A stretch of 64,000 nucleotides of DNA. It comes from Lachnospiraceae bacterium. GTDB lineage: Bacteria; Bacillota; Clostridia; Lachnospirales; Lachnospiraceae. This document shows, piece by piece, positions 60,096 through 64,000 of this stretch. The DNA is taken from assembly GCA_017427415.1 (NCBI GenBank), contig JAFRSU010000043.1, positions 1-64,000 of the forward strand, written 5' to 3'. How positions within the stretch are numbered: the first letter of the stretch is position 1; each line of letters starts with the position of its first letter. The translations under genes were made by a program, and so were the position numbers. Under the pieces are notes generated by a model that was not told where the DNA came from, did no database searches, and saw only the letters and a list, made by a program, of their open reading frames with translations.

Positions 60096-60156
60096 GATGC
60101 GAAGCATCGTTTTGTTACCGAGGAAACGCTGAAGGCGTTTTCGAGGTGACTTTGAC
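60096..60156 (+). repeat. dispersed hairpin element, copy 4
   Basis: GATGC-GAA-GCATC (60096-60108), TTTTGTTACCGA, then GGAAACGC (60122-60129)/GCGTTTTC (60135-60142) and GAGGTGACTTTGAC. It is very similar to copy 2 at 33999 and lies 22 bases before the pfk start. Confidence 0.65.
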
Positions 60157-60178
60157 CATTATATTTAGGAGGCATGGC

Positions 60179-62272
60179 ATGGCAGCAAAAAAAGAGTCTG
60201 CAAAAAGCAGTACAGCTAAACCGAAAAAGGATGTTACACCGAAAAGAATAACCAAACAGGAAGATACAAAGAAAAAGATCCAAACCATCGGAGTTCTTAC
60301 AAGCGGCGGAGATGCACCGGGCATGAATGCTGCAGTCCGTGCGGTAGTCCGTACGGCTATTGCCAACGGAATAGCCGTAAAGGGTATAAAGAGGGGGTTT
60401 TCCGGTCTTATCGATGAGGACATAGTCGATCTTAATTCCAGAAGCGTGGCGGATATCATACAGAAGGGCGGTACATTTCTTTTTACTGCAAGATGTCCCG
60501 AGATGATCACATCGGAAGGTCAGGATATTGCGGCAGCCAATTGCAAAAAACACGGAATAGATGCACTTGTTGTCATCGGCGGTGACGGTTCCTTCAGGGG
60601 ATGTCTGGCACTAAAGGACAGAGGCATAAATGTTATAGGTATTCCCGGTACCATTGACTTGGATATTGCTTGTACAGAGTATACCATAGGCTTTGATACG
60701 GCTGTAAATACTGCGATGCATGCCATAGATAAGATAAGGGATACCTCGACCTCACAGGAAAGATGTTCCATCATAGAGGTAATGGGAAGGAATGCGGGCT
60801 ATATAGCTCTCTGGTGCGGTCTTGCCAACGGTGCAGAGGCTGTGCTTACCACTGAGCTTTACAACTATGAAGAGCAGAAGCTCATTAATGATATCGAGAA
60901 AAAGCGTAAGAGCGGAAGAAAGCATTATATCATAATCAATGCCGAGGGTATCGGTGACTCGGAAGGTATGGCAAGGCGTATAGAGTATGCTACAGGCATG
61001 CCCACCACAGCCACCATACTCGGATATCTGCAAAGAGGCGGCAGCCCCACATGTAAGGACAGGGTTTTTGCATCTGCATTCGGAGCAAAGGCGGTAGATA
61101 TATTGCTAAAAGGAGGAGAGAACAGGGTAGTAGCATACAAGAACGGTGCTTTCGTTGATTTTGATATGAATGAAGCACTGTCAATGAAGAAGTCGCTCGA
61201 TCCGTTCCTTGTAGATATGCTCGGAAAGCTTACCCGTAAGGGCGACAGCCGTGTCATGAAAAACGAAGGACTCTTAGGAGTTGATAATGAAGAGGAGTCA
61301 AACGGCAAGAAGCTTACCGTAGGTGTCCTTACAAGCGGTATGGATGCACCCGGTATGAATGCGGCAATACGTGCCGTAGTACGTTCGGCTATCGGCTACA
61401 ATATGAAAGTAGTCGGATTTAAACGCGGCTATGCAGGTCTTATCGAAAAAGATTATATAGAGATGACCAACAAGACCATGTCGGAGACCGTACAGCGCGG
61501 AGGCACGCAGCTGCTTGCATCTGACTGTCCTGATTTCCTTACTGATGCAGGACAGAAGAAGGCAGTCGAGACATTAAAGGAACTCAAAGTGGACGTGCTT
61601 GTGATCATAGGCGGAAACGGTACCATGCGCGGAGGTCTTGACCTGATAAAGAAAGGTATAAACGTAGTAGGCATACCTACCACCATAGACTTGGATGTTG
61701 CATGTACCGAGTATACGATAGGTTTTGATACGGCCATTAACACTGCCATGGAGGCTATTGACAAGATAAGGGATACTTCAGCATCTCATGAGCGCTGCAG
61801 TGTCATAGAGGTAGCAGGTAAACGCAGCGGACACAATGCTCTCTGGTGCGGTATAGCTACCGGTGCCGAAGAGATCATCACCAACGAGTATCATGATCAG
61901 AACCAGCAGAGGATGATATCTGAGATCATCAACAAGAAAAAGCTCGGAAAGAGGCTTCATCTTATAGTTAATTCGGAGTCTGTAGGAAAGTCAGCGACAT
62001 TAGCAAAGAATATTCAGTTTGCCACAGGTCTTGAGACGAGAGCGACCGTACTCGGTATCCTTCAATGCGGCGGAGAACCTTCCTGCCAGGACCGTGTATA
62101 TGCTTCGGCTATGGGAGGCAAGGCGGTAGAGATCATCAATGCCGGTAAGACCAACAGGATAGTGGCTTATAAGAACGGCGAGTTTACCGATTTTGATATC
62201 GAGAAGGCTATGCATCAGCAGAAATATCCGGATGCTTATCTGGCAGAGATGTCCAAGAAGCTTGCAAGGTAA
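60179..62272 (+). CDS. tandem-fused 6-phosphofructokinase
   Basis: A 697-residue protein made of two PFK units (about 36-375 and 380-697) after a Lys-rich leader. The first unit has catalytic features: T-S-G-G-D-A-P-G, G-G-D-G-S with the Gly of ATP-using enzymes, T-I-D-L-D (catalytic Asp kept), E-V-M-G-R and L-Q-R-G-G-S-P. The second has T-S-G-M-D, G-G-N-G-T, E-V-A-G-K and L-Q-C-G-G-E-P, losing the ATP-metal Asp, substrate Arg and other residues. It looks like a bacterial counterpart of the duplicated eukaryotic PFK, with a catalytic and a regulatory half. ATG 60179 follows AGGAGG by 6 bases. Confidence 0.88.
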   Translation: MAAKKESAKSSTAKPKKDVTPKRITKQEDTKKKIQTIGVLTSGGDAPGMNAAVRAVVRTAIANGIAVKGIKRGFSGLIDEDIVDLNSRSVADIIQKGGTFLFTARCPEMITSEGQDIAAANCKKHGIDALVVIGGDGSFRGCLALKDRGINVIGIPGTIDLDIACTEYTIGFDTAVNTAMHAIDKIRDTSTSQERCSIIEVMGRNAGYIALWCGLANGAEAVLTTELYNYEEQKLINDIEKKRKSGRKHYIIINAEGIGDSEGMARRIEYATGMPTTATILGYLQRGGSPTCKDRVFASAFGAKAVDILLKGGENRVVAYKNGAFVDFDMNEALSMKKSLDPFLVDMLGKLTRKGDSRVMKNEGLLGVDNEEESNGKKLTVGVLTSGMDAPGMNAAIRAVVRSAIGYNMKVVGFKRGYAGLIEKDYIEMTNKTMSETVQRGGTQLLASDCPDFLTDAGQKKAVETLKELKVDVLVIIGGNGTMRGGLDLIKKGINVVGIPTTIDLDVACTEYTIGFDTAINTAMEAIDKIRDTSASHERCSVIEVAGKRSGHNALWCGIATGAEEIITNEYHDQNQQRMISEIINKKKLGKRLHLIVNSESVGKSATLAKNIQFATGLETRATVLGILQCGGEPSCQDRVYASAMGGKAVEIINAGKTNRIVAYKNGEFTDFDIEKAMHQQKYPDAYLAEMSKKLAR

Positions 62273-62356
62273 AGTCAAGTGAAGTTTAACTTGCAGATAT
62301 ACATCTTAAATGATATATATAAATAAAAGTAATATAATACAGGAGAAAAGAAACAC

Positions 62357-64000
62357 ATGAACATCAACGAACAGCTTGCAAAAGAACTCGAGATCAAGGT
62401 CTCACAGGTGGATGCCACCGTACAGCTTATCGATGAGGGTAATACGATCCCTTTTATCGCAAGATATCGTAAGGAGGTTACGGGTTCACTTAACGATGAG
62501 GTCTTAAGAAATCTGTATGAAAGGCTTACATATCTCAGAAATCTTGAGGACAGAAAGAATTCGGTCTTAGCAAGTATTGAGGAACAGGGTAAGCTCACAG
62601 AAGAGTTGAAGAAACAGATTTTGGATGCTACTACACTTGTAGTCGTAGAGGATCTGTACCGTCCTTATAAGCAGAAGAGAAGGACCAGAGCTACCGTGGC
62701 TAAGGAAAAGGGCTTAGAGCCTTTGGCAGATATTATTGCTTCACAGGATGCAGATAAGCCTATTGCTGAATATGCGGCTGATTTTATCAATGAGGAAAAG
62801 GAAGTTAAGACTGCTGAAGAGGCTATAGCCGGTGCATGTGATATCATAGCCGAGCGTATCTCGGATGAGGCTGACTACCGTATCTATATCAGAAAGCTTA
62901 CCGGTGAGGAGGGTCTTATCGTTTCTGAAGCTAAAGATGAGAAGGCTCAGAGCGTTTACGAGAACTACTATAAGTTCTCTGAGAAGATAAGTACTATTTT
63001 AGGCCACAGAGTATTGGCTCTTAACCGCGGTGAGGATGAGAAGTTCCTGACAGTTAAGATTGAGGCTCCTGTAGAGAAGATCATACAGTATCTTGAGATG
63101 CGTACCATAAAGAAAGATAATGAGTATACCAACGATATCTTAAAGGGTGTAGTAGCAGATGCATATGACCGTCTGATAGCACCCGCCATAGAACGTGAGA
63201 TCCGTTCTGACCTTACAGAAAAGGCTCAGGACAGTGCCATAAAGGTATTCGGAAAGAACCTTACCCAGCTCCTTATGCAGCCTCCTATCGCAGGGCATTT
63301 TGTACTTGGCTGGGACCCTGCATTCCGTACCGGATGTAAGCTGGCCGTAGTCGATCCTACCGGAAAGGTATTGGATACGGTTGTTATTTATCCTACCGCT
63401 CCCCAGTTTAAGGTGGATGAGGCTAAGCGTATATTAAAGAGACTTATTGAGAAATACAATATTACCGTTATCTCTGTAGGAAACGGTACCGCTTCCCGTG
63501 AGTCGGAGCAGGTTATCGTAGAGCTTTTACATGAGCTTAATAAGCCGGATCTTTCATACATTATTACTAATGAGGCAGGTGCTTCCGTTTATTCGGCAAG
63601 TAAGCTGGCTACCGAAGAGTTCCCGAATTTCGATGTAGGACAGCGTAGTGCGGCTTCCATAGCACGCCGTGTTCAGGATCCTTTGGCTGAGCTTGTAAAG
63701 ATCGATCCCAAGTCCATAGGTGTAGGACAGTATCAGCATGATATGAACCAGAAGAAGCTCGGTGAGCAGCTTGAGGGTGTGGTAGAGGATTGTGTTAACA
63801 AGGTCGGCGTTGATGTCAATACCGCATCGGCTTCGCTTCTTGAATATGTATCCGGTATCTCGAAGCCCATCGCCAAGAATATCGTTGCATACCGTGAGGA
63901 GAACGGAAGATTTTTATCACGTGCGGAATTGCTTAAGGTACCTAAGTTAGGACCCAAGGCATTTGAGCAGTGTGCAGGCTTCCTCCGCATCCGCGGCGGA
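62357..64000 (+). CDS. tex: Tex, S1-domain RNA-binding protein (partial, 3' end outside window)
   Basis: Open for 548 codons to the end of the window with no stop. It begins MNINEQLAKELEIKVSQVDA and shows the Tex order: N-terminal helical domain (I-P-F-I-A-R-Y-R-K-E-V-T-G), YqgF-like RNase H fold (G-W-D-P-A-F-R-T-G-C-K, then S-V-G-N-G-T-A-S-R-E-S-E), and helix-hairpin-helix motifs (V-G-Q-Y-Q-H-D; then V-P-K-L-G-P-K-A-F-E-Q-C-A-G-F-L-R-I). The C-terminal S1 domain is missing because the window ends. Tex contributes to transcription processes and stress or toxin expression in several bacteria. AGGAGA lies 10 bases upstream. Confidence 0.95.
   Translation, partial: MNINEQLAKELEIKVSQVDATVQLIDEGNTIPFIARYRKEVTGSLNDEVLRNLYERLTYLRNLEDRKNSVLASIEEQGKLTEELKKQILDATTLVVVEDLYRPYKQKRRTRATVAKEKGLEPLADIIASQDADKPIAEYAADFINEEKEVKTAEEAIAGACDIIAERISDEADYRIYIRKLTGEEGLIVSEAKDEKAQSVYENYYKFSEKISTILGHRVLALNRGEDEKFLTVKIEAPVEKIIQYLEMRTIKKDNEYTNDILKGVVADAYDRLIAPAIEREIRSDLTEKAQDSAIKVFGKNLTQLLMQPPIAGHFVLGWDPAFRTGCKLAVVDPTGKVLDTVVIYPTAPQFKVDEAKRILKRLIEKYNITVISVGNGTASRESEQVIVELLHELNKPDLSYIITNEAGASVYSASKLATEEFPNFDVGQRSAASIARRVQDPLAELVKIDPKSIGVGQYQHDMNQKKLGEQLEGVVEDCVNKVGVDVNTASASLLEYVSGISKPIAKNIVAYREENGRFLSRAELLKVPKLGPKAFEQCAGFLRIRGG

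Noticed and set aside
60092..60178. N-terminal extension of the fused PFK
   Set aside because: The codons coincide with the dispersed hairpin repeat; AGGAGG at 60167-60172 marks the start at 60179.
1..64000. Insertion sequence, prophage or conjugative element
   Set aside because: No transposase, integrase, relaxase or phage structural gene was found; mobility is suggested only by small repeats and gene scraps.

Overview
The window looks like a chromosome segment from an anaerobic, low-GC Firmicute, most likely a Lachnospiraceae member near Butyrivibrio or Roseburia. The basis is the hprK - ROK glucokinase - murB - whiA - HPr-like block, the many 4Fe-4S reductases, consensus AGGAGG ribosome-binding sites and sigma-A type promoters. 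The assignment to family level is inference. No transposase, phage gene, rRNA or CRISPR array was seen.

Layout. Bases 1-5250 are an accessory, partly decayed stretch: the end of a PEP-utilising enzyme, an HSL-type hydrolase, an ATC-hydrolase-family gene, a vapBC toxin-antitoxin pair, a winged-helix remnant, a rhodanese lipoprotein gene broken by one TAG codon, an Fe-S aldo/keto reductase and a second ATC-hydrolase scrap. Bases 5.3-12.7 kb hold the main discovery candidate: a divergent AraC gene and a six-gene operon encoding a NifH-like reductase, a FecBCD-type ABC importer and NifD/NifK-like subunits. The cysteine pattern suggests one interfacial Fe-S cluster and no FeMo-co site. Bases 12.7-32 kb carry two FtsX-type ABC modules, TetR, AraC and LysR regulators, a MetE-like methyltransferase, and two tandemly duplicated TetR-ABC-ABC modules resembling heterodimeric siderophore transporters. 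A palindrome of the form GTTAGC-N4-GCTAAC lies before the nitrogenase-like operon and before each of these four ABC modules, so the 6-32 kb region is probably a co-regulated island, perhaps for iron or a metal chelate or tetrapyrrole.

Bases 32-37.3 kb are a two-component system with its own ABC-FtsX exporter (Bce-like). Bases 37.3-39 kb are an OhrR-controlled peroxide-defence operon (glutathione peroxidase, OhrR, flavodoxin), followed by tRNA-Gln(CTG) on the minus strand. Bases 39.3-46 kb carry a small membrane protein, a BspA-type repeat protein, an OLD-like ATPase/TOPRIM nuclease, a GH51 arabinofuranosidase and a voltage-gated-type K+ channel. A probable unannotated small RNA follows on the minus strand.

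Bases 46.2-64 kb are largely housekeeping: a LacI-like sensor fused to GGDEF, histidyl-tRNA synthetase, a DUF115-like protein, HPr kinase, ROK glucokinase, MurB, WhiA, a Crh-like HPr (Asp15, Ser46), a membrane-anchored polysaccharide deacetylase, DnaE, a tandem-fused phosphofructokinase whose C-terminal half has lost catalytic residues, and the start of Tex. A dispersed hairpin element of about 60 nt occurs upstream of four operons (about 6.2, 34.0, 50.5 and 60.1 kb).
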